Under the pieces are notes generated by a model, which saw only the letters and a program-made list of their open reading frames with translations, was not told the DNA's origin and searched no databases. Positions 23,701-33,259 of a stretch of 64,000 bases of DNA are shown here, one piece after another (the stretch's first letter is position 1; the number at the start of each line of letters is the position of its first letter). Origin of the DNA: Azorinus chamasolen (taxonomy: Eukaryota; Mollusca; Bivalvia; Cardiida; Solecurtidae); NCBI GenBank assembly GCA_963576725.1, contig OY755236.1:67736379-67800378 (forward strand), written 5' to 3'. Both the position numbers and the translations under genes were made by a program.

Positions 23701-24037
23701 GGCCTTTTGGCACGTTTGTAAAAGTCACTTTTCGAAACCATTCAAATAAATAGAGCATTTGCTCCATCGGAGCAAATGTTTTATTTATAATGGTTTCAAA
23801 ACTACACAATTCTAACAAATTCCTTTTCTCTAGTAAATGCTCATTTTTGATAGATTTAGGTCTAGAAAATGCCTAAGTGGGAATGAGTTAATCAGTCCAC
23901 AGTCACATAAGTAGGCTTTTCTGTATTTATTTCAGTTTTGACAGTGTCGGTGGACTCATTTTTCTGGCGTAGGCAACTGTGGCCTGAGGGAGAAGTGCTT
24001 TGGTACAACACAATATTGAATAAAAGTTCAGACTGGG
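14627..24037 (+). CDS. ALG12: ALG12, N-terminal half in five exons (gene span)
   Basis: ALG12 is the dolichyl-P-mannose-dependent alpha-1,6-mannosyltransferase (family GT22) of the ER membrane. It adds the eighth mannose to the lumenal Man7GlcNAc2-PP-dolichol N-glycan precursor. Exons 14627-14767, 16751-16883, 20337-20510, 21869-22063 and 23936-24037 join in frame (intron phases 0,1,1,1; the last donor also leaves phase 1) to give about 248 residues, against roughly 480-500 for the family. Recognisable landmarks are [64 protein letters not shown] and [13 protein letters not shown]. All splice sites are GT-AG. The C-terminal half, including the family HKExRF motif, was not found downstream. 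The protein is hydrophobic and multi-pass, as expected. The introns carry MITEs, a Penelope-like remnant and a nested insertion. Confidence 0.92.
14959..15188. mobile_element. MITE family A
   Basis: TTAATCCATTCCCTCATAGG at the left, GGAGGAAAGGGTTAA at the right. The core hairpin contains GAGCATTTGCTCC and GGAGCAAATGCTC, flanked by AACCATTGTGATAAAT and its inverse. It lies in ALG12 intron 1. Confidence 0.8.
15189..16139. other. ALG12 intron 1, mostly unassigned
   Basis: Family B fragments occur at 15240-15390. Positions 15700-15980 are a GC-richer unit containing a 30-codon ORF (ATG at 15874) with no recognisable motif; it may be a dispersed repeat. The remainder is featureless. Confidence 0.35.
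16140..16266 (+). repeat. SINE/LINE 3' tail with (ATA)n
   Basis: GTGAAGCGCTTTTGAACGCA, then GAGCACTATATAAATGTGG, then (ATA)n. The same sequence occurs inverted at 45567-45670, which identifies a dispersed retroposon tail. The body upstream is not recognised. Confidence 0.55.
16578..16674. mobile_element. Short palindromic MITE (family H)
   Basis: CATTTCTCCACCAAACCC and its inverse GGGTTTGGTGGAGAAATG bound a 97-bp palindrome that ends 76 bp before ALG12 exon 2. Related copies are at 46867-46936 and, in part, at 37015-37060. Confidence 0.7.
16751..16883 (+). CDS. ALG12: ALG12 exon 2
   Basis: 133 bp between ttgttttcag and |gtaagtac. It opens with [17 protein letters not shown], one of the most conserved ALG12 stretches, and enters a membrane segment. 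The first base of the next codon (A) is left at the 3' end. Confidence 0.92.
17279..17997. mobile_element. 719-bp non-autonomous DNA element with 14-bp TIRs
   Basis: TTATAACGCAAAGT at 17279-17292 and its exact inverse ACTTTGCGTTATAA at 17984-17997. There is no transposase frame. The segment 17560-17910 (GCTGCAAATGTTGTC, TTGACGTCATCCAAATGA) is related to 27540-27950, next to the satellite array. Superfamily unassigned. Confidence 0.65.
18005..18142. repeat. Foldback hairpin, 52-bp arms
   Basis: Arm GTTATACAGATCATTGGCGG... at 18005-18056 is repeated inverted at 18091-18142 with very few mismatches around a 34-bp spacer. It abuts the TIR element and lies in the same insertion. Confidence 0.8.
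18510..18795 (+). pseudogene. Penelope-like element, GIY-YIG endonuclease remnant
   Basis: The first part reads [18 protein letters not shown], the start of a GIY-YIG nuclease domain of the kind fused to Penelope-like reverse transcriptases (CxxC followed by YVGQT and a basic RERMFGH helix). After a single frameshift near 18630-18640 the family C-terminus continues with [11 protein letters not shown] and ends with [19 protein letters not shown], stop at 18793-18795. No reverse-transcriptase part is adjacent. It is a 5'-truncated dead copy in ALG12 intron 2. Confidence 0.8.
18798..19310 (+). CDS. ORF with C2H2-type zinc-finger motif, 3' end disrupted
   Basis: An ATG lies 2 nt after the Penelope-like stop codon. 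The product starts with a finger-like [10 protein letters not shown]...HMRKSH (CxxC, then HxxxxH), followed by a proline- and threonine-rich acidic region. At about codon 170 it runs into a dispersed repeat ([10 protein letters not shown] is a translation of that repeat), so the natural C-terminus is lost. Spacing suggests a second ORF of the same element, but I do not know Penelope-like elements with this ORF. It could be unrelated sequence. Whether it is coding is uncertain. Confidence 0.4.
19311..19870 (+). repeat. Bivalve-type dispersed repeat with internal 165-bp duplication
   Basis: It begins GGGGGGTATACTGGAGTCAC, then GTCCGTCCGCCCGGCCGG. Two and a part copies of a 165-bp unit (TTTCTAAACCTTTACAGATA, GTTACGCTTCATTGATTTT) follow from about 19510. 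The GTCCGTC-containing start resembles those at 2051 and 62240. Confidence 0.6.
19905..19947 (+). ncRNA. Degenerate hammerhead-ribozyme-like motif
   Basis: CAGAAGA stands in the CUGAUGA position, followed by the stem CACT-TGTC-AGTG and then CCGAAAC. ACC/GGT could form helix I. Core bases are altered, so activity is unlikely. Its position 1.1 kb after the Penelope-like GIY-YIG remnant fits the known presence of hammerheads in the terminal repeats of those elements. Confidence 0.35.
20337..20510 (+). CDS. ALG12: ALG12 exon 3
   Basis: 174 bp between cttgtgttgcag and |gtaagagg, phase 1 on both sides. It encodes [14 protein letters not shown] and [19 protein letters not shown]. The latter is the GT22 signature segment near the dolichol-binding membrane helices. 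Confidence 0.92.
20779..21410. mobile_element. Two MITE family B copies, the first truncated
   Basis: Copy 1 starts TTAACCCTTTCCCTG at 20779 and fades after the core near 21000. Copy 2 runs from TATCCCTTTCCC near 21190 to GGAAAGGGTTAA at 21410, with the usual TGACATCATAAATATTTATT and AGCAAACAGAGCG blocks. Both are in ALG12 intron 3. Confidence 0.7.
21510..21708. mobile_element. MITE family C
   Basis: CAGTAACTCTCCATAACGAC at the left, GAGAGGTTTAACTG at the right, each next to TA. The core CTCCTAAAGGAGCG is flanked by arms of about 75 bp. Confidence 0.8.
21869..22063 (+). CDS. ALG12: ALG12 exon 4
   Basis: 195 bp between gcattttcag and |gtttgt, phase 1 on both sides. It encodes [20 protein letters not shown] and [14 protein letters not shown], both strongly ALG12-like and predicted to span the membrane. 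Confidence 0.92.
22149..22376. mobile_element. MITE family A
   Basis: TTAACCCTTTCCTCCATAGG to GGAGGAAAAGGTTA. The core has GAGCATTTGCTTC and GGAGCAAAGGCTC. Confidence 0.8.
22376..22621. mobile_element. MITE family B, abutting family A
   Basis: TTAGCCCTTTACTCCATGAA to GGAGTAAAGGATTAA, directly following the preceding element and sharing its terminal TTA(A). Confidence 0.75.
22757..23230. mobile_element. MITE family A (inverted) split by a family B copy
   Basis: Family A arms are at 22757-22917 and 23160-23230 (ending GGGATGGGTTAA). They are interrupted at TTCCTAGTTAA / TTAATGCTCC. Confidence 0.85.
22918..23159. mobile_element. MITE family B with clean TTAA target duplication
   Basis: A 242-bp element from CCCTTTCCCTG to GGGGGAAAGGG, flanked by TTAA at 22914-22917 and 23160-23163. 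The core contains AGACATCTCCTAAAGGAGCT. It interrupts a family A copy. Confidence 0.85.
23679..23891. mobile_element. MITE family A
   Basis: TTAACCCATTCCCTGATATT to GGGAATGAGTTAA. The core GAGCATTTGCTCC has a decayed right arm. It ends 44 bp before ALG12 exon 5. Confidence 0.75.
23936..24037 (+). CDS. ALG12: ALG12 exon 5 (last one found)
   Basis: After tatttatttcag it encodes [20 protein letters not shown] and NKSSDW, matching the ALG12 lumenal loop. The donor is taken as TGGG|gtgtat at 24038 to keep phase 1; GGT|gtatcc at 24040 is an alternative. The frame meets a stop shortly after, so an intron must follow. Confidence 0.9.
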
Positions 24038-24130
24038 GTGTATCCTTAACCAGTTACCATTGAGTAGCAAAACTGGTATTCATGTTCTGTAAGATGTTGA
24101 TACATGTAAATTGTGTTTCTCTTCAACACA

Positions 24131-24300
24131 TTAACCCTTTCGCTGACAAGCATTCATGTGAATAATAATAACATCATGAATATTTATTTGCTGAACTTTT
24201 ATAATGGAATATGCACAAATGTTTTATTTTTGTATTTTTAGAAAGGATAGAGTCATATCTGTTATCATTTCATAAGCAAACAGAGCAGACCAAAATCATA
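24131..24300. mobile_element. MITE family B, 3'-truncated
   Basis: TTAACCCTTTCGCTG, TAATAACATCATGAATATTT and AGCAAACAGAGCAGACC are present; the right half is missing. Confidence 0.6.
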
Positions 24301-24351
24301 GGAAAACTTAACCAAGGCAGAAAGTGTAGAAGCATACAAATATATATACAG

Positions 24352-24425
24352 TAAAATAGCGATAATCCGAGGACTGTCGGGAACTGAGAAAATGCTCAGA
24401 TTACCGCTACCCTCGGATTATCCAT
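24352..24425. mobile_element. Short Tigger-like palindrome
   Basis: CAGTAAAATAGCGATAATCC, then GAGGACTGTC, with the inverse CCTCGGATTATCC at the right. Ends resemble pogo/Tigger termini; this is a different family from C. Confidence 0.5.
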
Positions 24426-25323
24426 GAATTCATACTTTGTAGATGCAACGTGTCAAATATATCGTACAGTGTATGCACATACATGTGTTTATTGCTTACA
24501 GAATGCTTAACAGATAAATTGACATATTTGCGTATTTTTAGAAAAGTCTCGTTCAACCAAACGCTTATTAAGAGAGTAAACAATCTTTATAGAGTATTTC
24601 AGAAAAATAACACAGAGTGTTCCGATTATTTATTAATTCAACTCGCCCTGATTTTTTAGTGTCTGTGTGGTAACACAGACACTAATTCTACCGAATCTGC
24701 GACAGTAAATCAGCCGGGCCTCACAAAACGATTTACTCAAACTTTCAATGTAGTTCGGTATTTAGCTCAATTTATTACAAAAAGTACGAATGTGGACCGC
24801 GTTTTAAGACAAGCATTTACTGTATTGGATTATTTCTTCAACAAAAATGACGAATATTGTTCAAATGAGGCGATATTTATTATATCGGTTTTTTTATGCA
24901 CACTTATACACGAATTTATTTTTGATTAATTGGTCGCCGCCATTTTGAATATCACGTGACTTGTCAGCCATCAACAAAGCGAGTGTAGAATTGACTTTAC
25001 ACAGAATTTCTTTTACCAGACCCGCATTTTGGACGAGCTCGAATATCGTAAGTACATGAAGATACAATAGTATCTATTAATAGTTCTGCTATGACTTTCA
25101 AGAAGAAAATAATTATCTAACAGAATCACTCGTGACACGATTATCGGTGAATCCCCGAGTTAAAACAATGTCTGTCATGTAGATAAGAAGATTTGCAGCG
25201 CCTGAGCTATTTTATATTTTAGTTTTAACTCATTAACCCCCCTAGAGACTTTAAATTAAACCCCTTCGGCTACATTCCTCCATAAATATGCCTTTCTACG
25301 TTTTTGCAAACCGATGATGGGAG

Positions 25324-25876
25324 TCGGGACGTTTCGGACCCAATCCGTTTCGGTCCTTAGTCGTTTCGGACCCAATCCGTTTCGGCATTGGTCGTTTCGG
25401 CCTTGTTGCTTGATAATGAGAAACGTTATTTTAGTCTATTTCGTGGATTCAACAAAATATTTCAATAAGAGTTTACAAAAACATTATATAATTACAAACT
25501 TAAGCAATTTGCAGTATTTGCAGCATTTTTTTAGCAAATATTAAACACTTTATTCTCATGGGTTTATTTGCTTCATATAAGGTAGAAACAGATGGGGCTT
25601 GTTGAGGAACAACTAAGTGCAATAGTACTACACAAACATTTCTGACATAATTATAGGAACTATTCAATCTGACTGGATATTGCAATCTTCGCTTTCTTTA
25701 TTTCTTGTCAATTGTCAATTTTCTGAAACAAAGAACAGATTTTGCTTAAATAAAATTTGATGTCCATTGCTGATATATTCCACGTAATCCTTGGTCGTTT
25801 CGGCCCCAATTGTGGCCGAAACGACCAAGGCCAATACAACCAAGGCCGAAACAGATTGGGTCCGAAACGACCTGGG
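25324..25876. mobile_element. Foldback-like element, motif GTTTCGG
   Basis: The left 25324-25415 carries six GTTTCGG motifs in a GTTTCGGACCCAATCC context. The right 25793-25876 carries the inverse (CCGAAACGACC, CAGATTGGGTCCGAAACGAC). The AT-rich middle lacks a coding motif. It separates two halves of a MITE-like sequence, so it is probably an insertion. Confidence 0.65.
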
Positions 25877-26019
25877 ATCTCATCTGATCAGGGTCTGGTT
25901 TGATTGCTCATGAATGAAATAATATAAATAAGTATATGGCAAACAGTACAGATTCTGATGAGAGTAGTTAGTACATCTCTGTCTCATCTGTTGTAGTGCC
26001 CCACTGACAGTTCAGCATA

Positions 26020-26160
26020 GCCCCTACCCTCATATAAACGCATTTTCACGCATTTGTAAACAAGGTAAACCCTTATCAGATGGCGCGGAGCCCTCCTATT
26101 TGAGCTGTCTGATCAGGGTCTGCTCCGTTTGTTTATGGTGTTATACAGATCAGATTCTAT
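26020..26160. repeat. MITE family B fragment
   Basis: CCTCATATAAACGCATTTTC and a core around TCAGATGG...CTGTCTGATCAGGG. Terminal TTAA sites are not intact. Confidence 0.5.
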
Positions 26161-26603
26161 GTTCCTACAGTTAGTGTTTAATCGATGATCAGTTATTTCC
26201 GATGATTGATCGAAAGTGCTCATTTAATAGATAATCGATTACAAAATCAAATAATCGATTAATAGAAATAAAAAAAATATTATATTTTATCTAAAATAGC
26301 TATATTGTTTCTGATATAAAATGTATGAAAACACATTACTACATTAGTAATGTATGTATTTATCTTCAGATGTGCAATTAAAATCAAAAACATAAAATCT
26401 GTTGGTTTTTTATTGTCAATTTTAAGATTTTCATTACTAAATTTGTACTCAAAATTGAAATTTCTCATTTCGATTGTATAATCGATGATTAATTGAAGTG
26501 GTCTGTCTGATTATATCCGATGATCGATTAAGACAATCAGTCGATTTGTTAAAATGCAATTTTAAAAATTGATCTAATAATATCAATATGCCATTATTAA
26601 TCC

Positions 26604-26848
26604 ATAACCCTTTCTCTGTTGTGTACAATGTATTCATGTAAGAAATAATGATGTCATGAATATTAATAAGATTAGTTTTTATAATGGTATATGAACACAT
26701 GAGATTCTGGCCGAGACAGAAGCTGTTGAATCAGATCTATATTGGTTGGGAGTTTTATTACAAGTAAACGGAGCCGACCCTGATCAGACAGCTCCTATAC
26801 TCTGTTTGCAGATGCGTGAAAATGTGTCTATATGAGGGAAAAGGTTAA
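26604..26848. mobile_element. MITE family B
   Basis: CATAACCCTTTCTCTG (left TTAA mutated) to GAGGGAAAAGGTTAA, with TGATGTCATGAATATTAAT and a shortened core. Confidence 0.7.
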
Positions 26849-27038
26849 ATTTAATTTTAAACAGAGAAAGGCTTAAATTATCGACATAGTGAAATCTGAA
26901 GAAGGATTGTACAAAGCCTTTCTATATTGTTGTTATCCTGGTAATATGCACTTGTGAAAAAAGGTGAATGATCTGTACAATTTTAAATGTAAAATGTTTT
27001 ATAGTCATTTACTGATACATACTCCATTAATAGACCTC

Positions 27039-27247
27039 TTAACCCTTTCCCAGTTCTATGTTTATATCAAATTTCAATACCTACTGAATATTCATGAACA
27101 AAATAGTAATGAAATATGGAAGGTGGAACATTGTAGACATTTTGGAAAGTAAAGGAAAAGGTCTATTGAATTCGGTTAGCAATGAGAGAAGAACCTGATC
27201 TGGGTCTACTCTGTTTGCAAATGAATTTTATTTGAGAGAAAGGGTTA
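27039..27247. mobile_element. MITE family B, shortened core
   Basis: TTAACCCTTTCCCAGTTC to GAGAAAGGGTTAA. The right TTAA (27244) is also the start of an inverted family B fragment reaching about 27420. Confidence 0.75.
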
Positions 27248-27539
27248 ATGCCTTTGCAAACAGCATCTATCCATATCAGACAGTGTCTATAAGAGCTCTC
27301 TGATCAGGGTCTGCTTTGTTTGCTTATGAAATAATAAAGATTAGACGATTCTACAGTTTCTAGTATGATTAAAACAGAATTGTTCATAGTGCCATTATAA
27401 ACATTCAGTTAATATCCAGTATAAATGTAATTATTACATTTGTTACTACATGTATAAATAGTATCATTTTAACACTCAAAATGGTCCAATATCAGTCGAA
27501 AGTGGAATTCTCCGAGCGGGCATGTACAGACCTAGCGAC

Positions 27540-27966
27540 GGGCCAATAACTGATTCTTATTCTGCTCCAATGCTGCAAATGTTGTCGAAGTGCTCGTACA
27601 TGTACCGATAAGCCCCAATTTCCAAACCACGATCCTCGCCGGATTTGATTCAGATTTATTCAAATGCACTGTGCACATACCAGTAAAGTGACATCTAGTC
27701 GCTAGTTCCATCGCCCATTGTTCGGATAGTGTAAAACCGTCAATTTGACGTCATCCAAATGATGTCAGGATAGCGCCATTCCCTCAGTTGAGTTTTTAAC
27801 ACCGTTTTCATGCTGAGAAATACTGTCTGCTCTATATCTGATCTGCTAAAATGTTCATCAATGTTTTACAAATGTAATAAACAGGTTATTACACGGCTGG
27901 CTTGTACCGCGGCGTGATATTGGCCCTTAACTTGATATAGACCCTCAGGCTTAGGCCCTTAGGCCA
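27540..27966. repeat. Satellite-flanking segment related to 17560-17910
   Basis: It shares ATGCTGCAAATGTTGTCGAA, TTTGACGTCATCCAAATGA and the ATCTGATCTGCTAAAA block with the element at 17279-17997, in the same order. The satellite starts where this homology ends, so the array may have grown at the edge of, or inside, a related transposon. Confidence 0.6.
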
Positions 27967-30900
27967 GTAATTCACCGGGGCGCTCATTGGGGTGCACCGA
28001 GGGTGTCCCGGTGCGCGCGGGGTGCACCCCCTTCTCCTGAGGGCTGTTTCTAAGGCTTGGTGGGCCCCCCGGGGGGCAATAAAGTTCACCCCGATTGCCC
28101 CGGAATGTCATCGTAATTCACCGGGGCGCTCATTGGGGTGCACCGAGGGTGTCCCGGTGCGCGCGGGGTGCACCCCCTTCTCCTGAGGGCTGTTTCTAAG
28201 GCTTGGTGGGCCCCCCGGGGGGCAATAAAGTTCACCCCGATAGCCCCGGAATGTCATCGTAATTCACCGGGGCGCTCATTGGGGTGCACCGAGGGTGTCC
28301 CGGTGCGCGCGGGGTGCACCCCCTTCTCCTGAGGGCTGTTTCTAAGGCTTGGTGGGCCCCCCGGGGGGCAATAAAGTTCACCCCGATTGCCCCGGAATGT
28401 CATCGTAATTCACCGGGGCGCTCATTGGGGTGCACCGAGGGTGTCCCGGTGCGCGCGGGGTGCACCCCCTTCTCCTGAGGGCTGTTTCTAAGGCTTGGTG
28501 GGCCCCCCGGGGGCAATAAAGTTCACCCCGATTGCCCCGGAATGTCATCGTAATTCACCGGGGCGCTCATTGGGGTGCACCGAGGGTGTCCCGGTGCGCG
28601 CGGGGTGCACCCCCTTCTCCTGAGGGCTGTTTCTAAGGCTTGGTGGGCCCCCCGGGGGCAATAAAGTTCACCCCGATTGCCCCGGAATGTCATCGTAATT
28701 CACCGGGGCGCTCATTGGGTTACACCGAGGGTGTCCCGGTGCGCGCGGGGTGCACCCCCTTCTCCTGAGGGCTGTTTCTAAGGCTTGGTGGGCCCCCCGG
28801 GGGGCAATAAAGTTCACCCCGATTGCCCCGGAATGTCATCGTAATTCACCGGGGCGCTCATTGGGGTGCACCGAGGGTGTCCCGGTGCGCGCGGGGTGCA
28901 CCCCCTTCTCCTGAGGGCTGTTTCTAAGGCTTGGTGGGCCCCCCGGGGGGCAATAAAGTTCACCCCGATTGCCCCGGAATGTCATCGTAATTCACCGGGG
29001 CGCTCATTGGGGTGCACCGAGGGTGTCCCGGTGCGCGCGGGGTGCACCCCCTTCTCCTGAGGGCTGTTTCTAAGGCTTGGTGGGCCCCCCGGGGGGCAAT
29101 AAAGTTCACCCCGATTGCCCCGGAATGTCATTATAATTCACCGGGGCGCTCATTGGGGTGCACCGAGGGTGTCCCGGTGCGCGCGGGGTGCACCCCCTTC
29201 TCCTGAGGGCTGTTTCTAAGGCTTGGTGGGCCCCCGGGGGGCAATAAAGTTCACCCCGATTGCCCCGGAATGTCATCGTAATTCACCGGGGCGCTCATTG
29301 GGGTGCACCGAGGGTGTCCCGGTGCGCGCGGGGTGCACCCCCTTCTCCTGAGGGCTGTTTCTAAGGCTTGGTGGGCCCCCCGGGGGGCAATAAAGTTCAC
29401 CCCGATTGCCCCGGAATGTCATCGTAATTCACCGGGGCGCTCATTGGGGTGCACCGAGGGTGTCCCGGTGCGCGCGGGGTGCACCCCCTTCTCCTGAGGG
29501 CTGTTTCTAAGGCTTGGTGGCCCCCCCGGGGGGCAATAAAGTTCACCCCGATTGCCCCGGAATGTCATCGTAATTCACCGGGGCGCTCATTGGGGTGCAC
29601 CGAGGGTGTCCCGGTGCGCGCGGGGTGCACCCCCTTCTCCTGAGGGCTGTTTCTAAGGCTTGGTGGGCCCCCCGGGGGGCAATAAAGTTCACCCCGATTG
29701 CCCCGGAATGTCATCGTAATTCACCGGGGCGCTCATTGGGGTGCACCGAGGGTGTCCCGGTGCGCGCGGGGTGCACCCCCTTCTCCTGAGGGCTGTTTCT
29801 AAGGCTTGGTGGGCCCCCCGGGGGGCAATAAAGTTCACCCCGATTGCCCCGGAATGTCATCGTAATTCACCGGGGCGCTCATTGGGGTGCACCGAGGGTG
29901 TCCCGGTGCGCGCGGGGTGCACCCCCTTCTCCTGAGGGCTGTTTCTAAGGCTTGGTGGGCCCCCCGGGGGGCAATAAAGTTCACCCCGATAGCCCCGGAA
30001 TGTCATCGTAATTCACCGGGGCGCTCATTGGGGTGCACCGAGGGTGTCCCGGTGCGCGCGCGGTGCACCCCCTTCTCCTGAGGGCTGTTTCTAAGGCTTG
30101 GTGGGCCCCCCGGGGGGCAATAAAGTTCACCCCGATTGCCCCGGAATGTCATCGTAATTCACCGGGGCGCTCATTGGGGTGCACCGAGGGTGTCCCGGTG
30201 CGCGCGGGGTGCACCCCCTTCTCCTGAGGGCTGTTTCTAAGGCTTGGTGGGCCCCCCGGGGGGCAATAAAGTTGACCCCGATTGCCCCGGAATGTCATCG
30301 TAATTCACCGGGACGCTCATTGGGGTGCACCGAGGGTGTCCCGGTGCGCGCGGGGTGCACCCCCTTCTCCTGAGGGCTGTTTCTAAGGCTTGGTGGGCCC
30401 CCCGGGGGGCAATAAAGTTCACCCCGATTGCCCCGGAATGTCATCGTAATTCACCGGGGCGCTCATTGGGGTGCACCGAGGGTGTCCCGGTGCGCGCGGG
30501 GTGCACCCCCTTCTCCTGAGGGCTGTTTCTAAGGCTTGGTGGGCCCCCCGGGGGGCAATAAAGTTCACCCCGATTGCCCCGGAATGTCATCGTAATTCAC
30601 CGGGGCGCTCATTGGGGTGCACCGAGGGTGTCCCGGTGCGCGCGGGGTGCACCCCCTTCTCCTGAGGGCTGTTTCTAAGGCTTGGTGGGCCCCCCGGGGG
30701 GCAATAAAGTTCACCCCGATTGCCCCGGAATGTCATCGTAATTCACCGGGGCGCTCATTGGGGTGCACCGAGGGTGTCCCGGTGCGCGCGGGGTGCACCC
30801 CTTTCTCCTGAGGGCTGTTTCTAAGGCTTGGTGGCCCCCCCGGGGGGCAATAAAGTTCACCCCGATTGCCCCGGAATGTCATCGTAATTCACCGGGGCGC

Positions 30901-32920
30901 TCATTGGGGTGCACCGAGGGTGTCCCGGTGCGCGCGGGGTGCACCCCTTCTCCTGAGGGCTGTTTCTAAGGCTTGGTGGGCCCCCCGGGGAGCAATAAAG
31001 TTCACCCCGATTGCCCCGGAATGTCATCGTAATTCACCGGGGCGCTCATTGGGGTGCACCGAGGGTGTCCCGGTGCGCGCGGGGTGCACCCCCTTCTCCT
31101 GAGGGCTGTTTCTAAGGCTTGGTGGGCCCCCCGGGGGGCAATAAAGTTCACCCCGATTGCCCCGGAATGTCATCGTAATTCACCGGGGCGCTCATTGGGG
31201 TGCACCGAGGGTGTCCCGGTGCGCGCGGGGTGCACCCCCTTCTCCTGAGGGCTGTTTCTAAGGCTTGGTGGGCCCCCCGGGGGGCAATAAAGTTCACCCC
31301 GATTGCCCCGGAATGTCATCGTAATTCACCGGGGCGCTCATTGGGGTGCACCGAGGGTGTCCCGGTGCGCGCGGGGTGCACCCCCTTCTCCTGAGGGCTG
31401 TTTCTAAGGTTTGGTGGGCCCCCCCGGGGGGCAATAAAGTTCACCCCGATTGCCCCGGAATGTCATCGTAATTCACCGGGGCGCTCATTGGGGTGCACCG
31501 AGGGTGTCCCGGTGCGCGCGGGGTGCACCCCCTTCTCCTGAGGGCTGTTTCTAAGGCTTGGTGGGCCCCCCGGGGGGCAATAAAGTTCACCCCGATTGCC
31601 CCGGAATGTCATCGTAATTCACCGGGGCGCTCATTGGGGTGCACCGAGGGTGTCCCGGTGCGCGCGGGGTGCACCCCCTTCTCCTGAGGGCTGTTTCTAA
31701 GGCTTGGTGGGCCCCCCGGGGGGCAATAAAGTTCACCCCGATTGCCCCGGAATGTCATCGTAATTCACCGGGGCGCTCATTGGGGTGCACCGAGGGTGTC
31801 CCGGTGCGCGCGGGGTGCACCCCCTTCTCCTGAGGGCTGTTTCTAAGGCTTGGTGGGCCCCCCGGGGGGCAATAAAGTTCACCCCGATTGCCCCGGAATG
31901 TCATCGTAATTCACCGGGGCGCTCATTGGGGTGCACCGAGGGTGTCCCGGTGCGCGCGGGGTGCACCCCCTTCTCCTGAGGGCTGTTTCTAAGGCTTGGT
32001 GGGCCCCCCGGGGGGCAATAAAGTTCACCCCGATTGCCCCGGAATGTCATCGTAATTCACCGGGGCGCTCATTGGGGTGCACCGAGGGTGTCCCGGTGCG
32101 CGCGGGGTGCACCCCCTTCTCCTGAGGGCTGTTTCTAAGGCTTGGTGGGCCCCCCGGGGGGCAATAAAGTTCACCCCGATTGCCCCGGAATGTCATCGTA
32201 ATTCACCGGGGCGCTCATTGGGGTGCACCGAGGGTGTCCCGGTGCGCGCGGGGTGCACCCCCTTCTCCTGAGGGCTGTTTCTAAGGCTTGGTGGGCCCCC
32301 CGGGGGGCAATAAAGTTCACCCCGATTGCCCCGGAATGTCATCGTAATTCACCGGGGCGCTCATTGGGGTGCACCGAGGGTGTCCCGGTGCGCGCGGGGT
32401 GCACCCCCTTCTCCTGAGGGCTGTTTCTAAGGCTTGGTGGGCCCCCCGGGGGGCAATAAAGTTCACCCCGATTGCCCCGGAATGTCATCGTAATTCACCG
32501 GGGCGCTCATTGGGGTGCACCGAGGGTGTCCCGGTGCGCGCGGGGTGCACCCCCTTCTCCTGAGGGCTGTTTCTAAGGCTTGGTGGGCCCCCCGGGGGGC
32601 AATAAAGTTCACCCCGATTGCCCCGGAATGTCATCGTAATTCACCGGGGCGCTCATTGGGGTGCACCGAGGGTGTCCCGGTGCGCGCGGGGTGCACCCCC
32701 TTCTCCTGAGGGCTGTTTCTAAGGCTTGGTGGGCCCCCCGGGGGGCAATAAAGTTCACCCCGATTGCCCCGGAATGTCATCGTAATTCACCGGGGCGCTC
32801 ATTGGGGTGCACCGAGGGTGTCCCGGTGCGCGCGGGGTGCACCCCCTTCTCCTGAGGGCTGTTTCTAAGGCTTGGTGGGCCCCCGGGGGGCAATAAAGTT
32901 CACCCCGATTGCCCCGGAAT
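27967..32920. repeat. GC-rich 146-bp satellite, about 34 units
   Basis: The unit starts GTAATTCACCGGGGCGCTCA and ends GCCCCGGAATGTCATC. Period is 146 bp, with 1-2 bp changes in the C/G runs. Units are nearly identical, with only scattered substitutions. Each unit contains the arms GGGGTGCACC and GGTGCACCCC about 20 bp apart, the self-complementary GCCCCCCGGGGGGC, many CpG sites and one AATAAA. 64-codon frames recur in every unit, but the period is not a multiple of three, so no long protein is encoded. The array is extremely GC-rich inside an AT-rich region and ends sharply at 32920. Confidence 0.97.
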
Positions 32921-33064
32921 AGTCGCCAAATGTGAATTTGAATAGATCTAATTTGAATTTTGAGGGATGTTTCTGTAAAAATTGATGTACCCATAATTAT
33001 GACCTTCGGCAAGTGATTTGCAAAACAAATAGTACAGAGTCGTTTAGCATAGCATCGTGGTATT

Positions 33065-33259
33065 TACCTGATAAGTACATGTATTAATGTAAGAAATAAT
33101 GGCAGCATGCTTATCGCTTAGCTGACTTTTCTTTTATAAGATAATGCTTAGAAATGTCAGAAATCTATATTATACTGTAAGCAAACAGAGCAGACCCTTA
33201 TCAGATGGTTCCTATACTGATGTCGATCTACTTTGTTTGCAAAGGTGTTGAAACGTTTG
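33065..33259. repeat. MITE family B remnant
   Basis: AAGAAATAATGGCAGCATGC, AGCAAACAGAGCAGACCC and a partial core. It abuts the family A copy that follows. Confidence 0.5.

Noticed and set aside
27992..32855. About 30 identical 64-codon ORFs (MHRGCPGARGVHPLL...)
   Set aside because: They are the same frame in successive satellite units; the 146-bp period breaks any longer frame, and composition rather than selection explains them.
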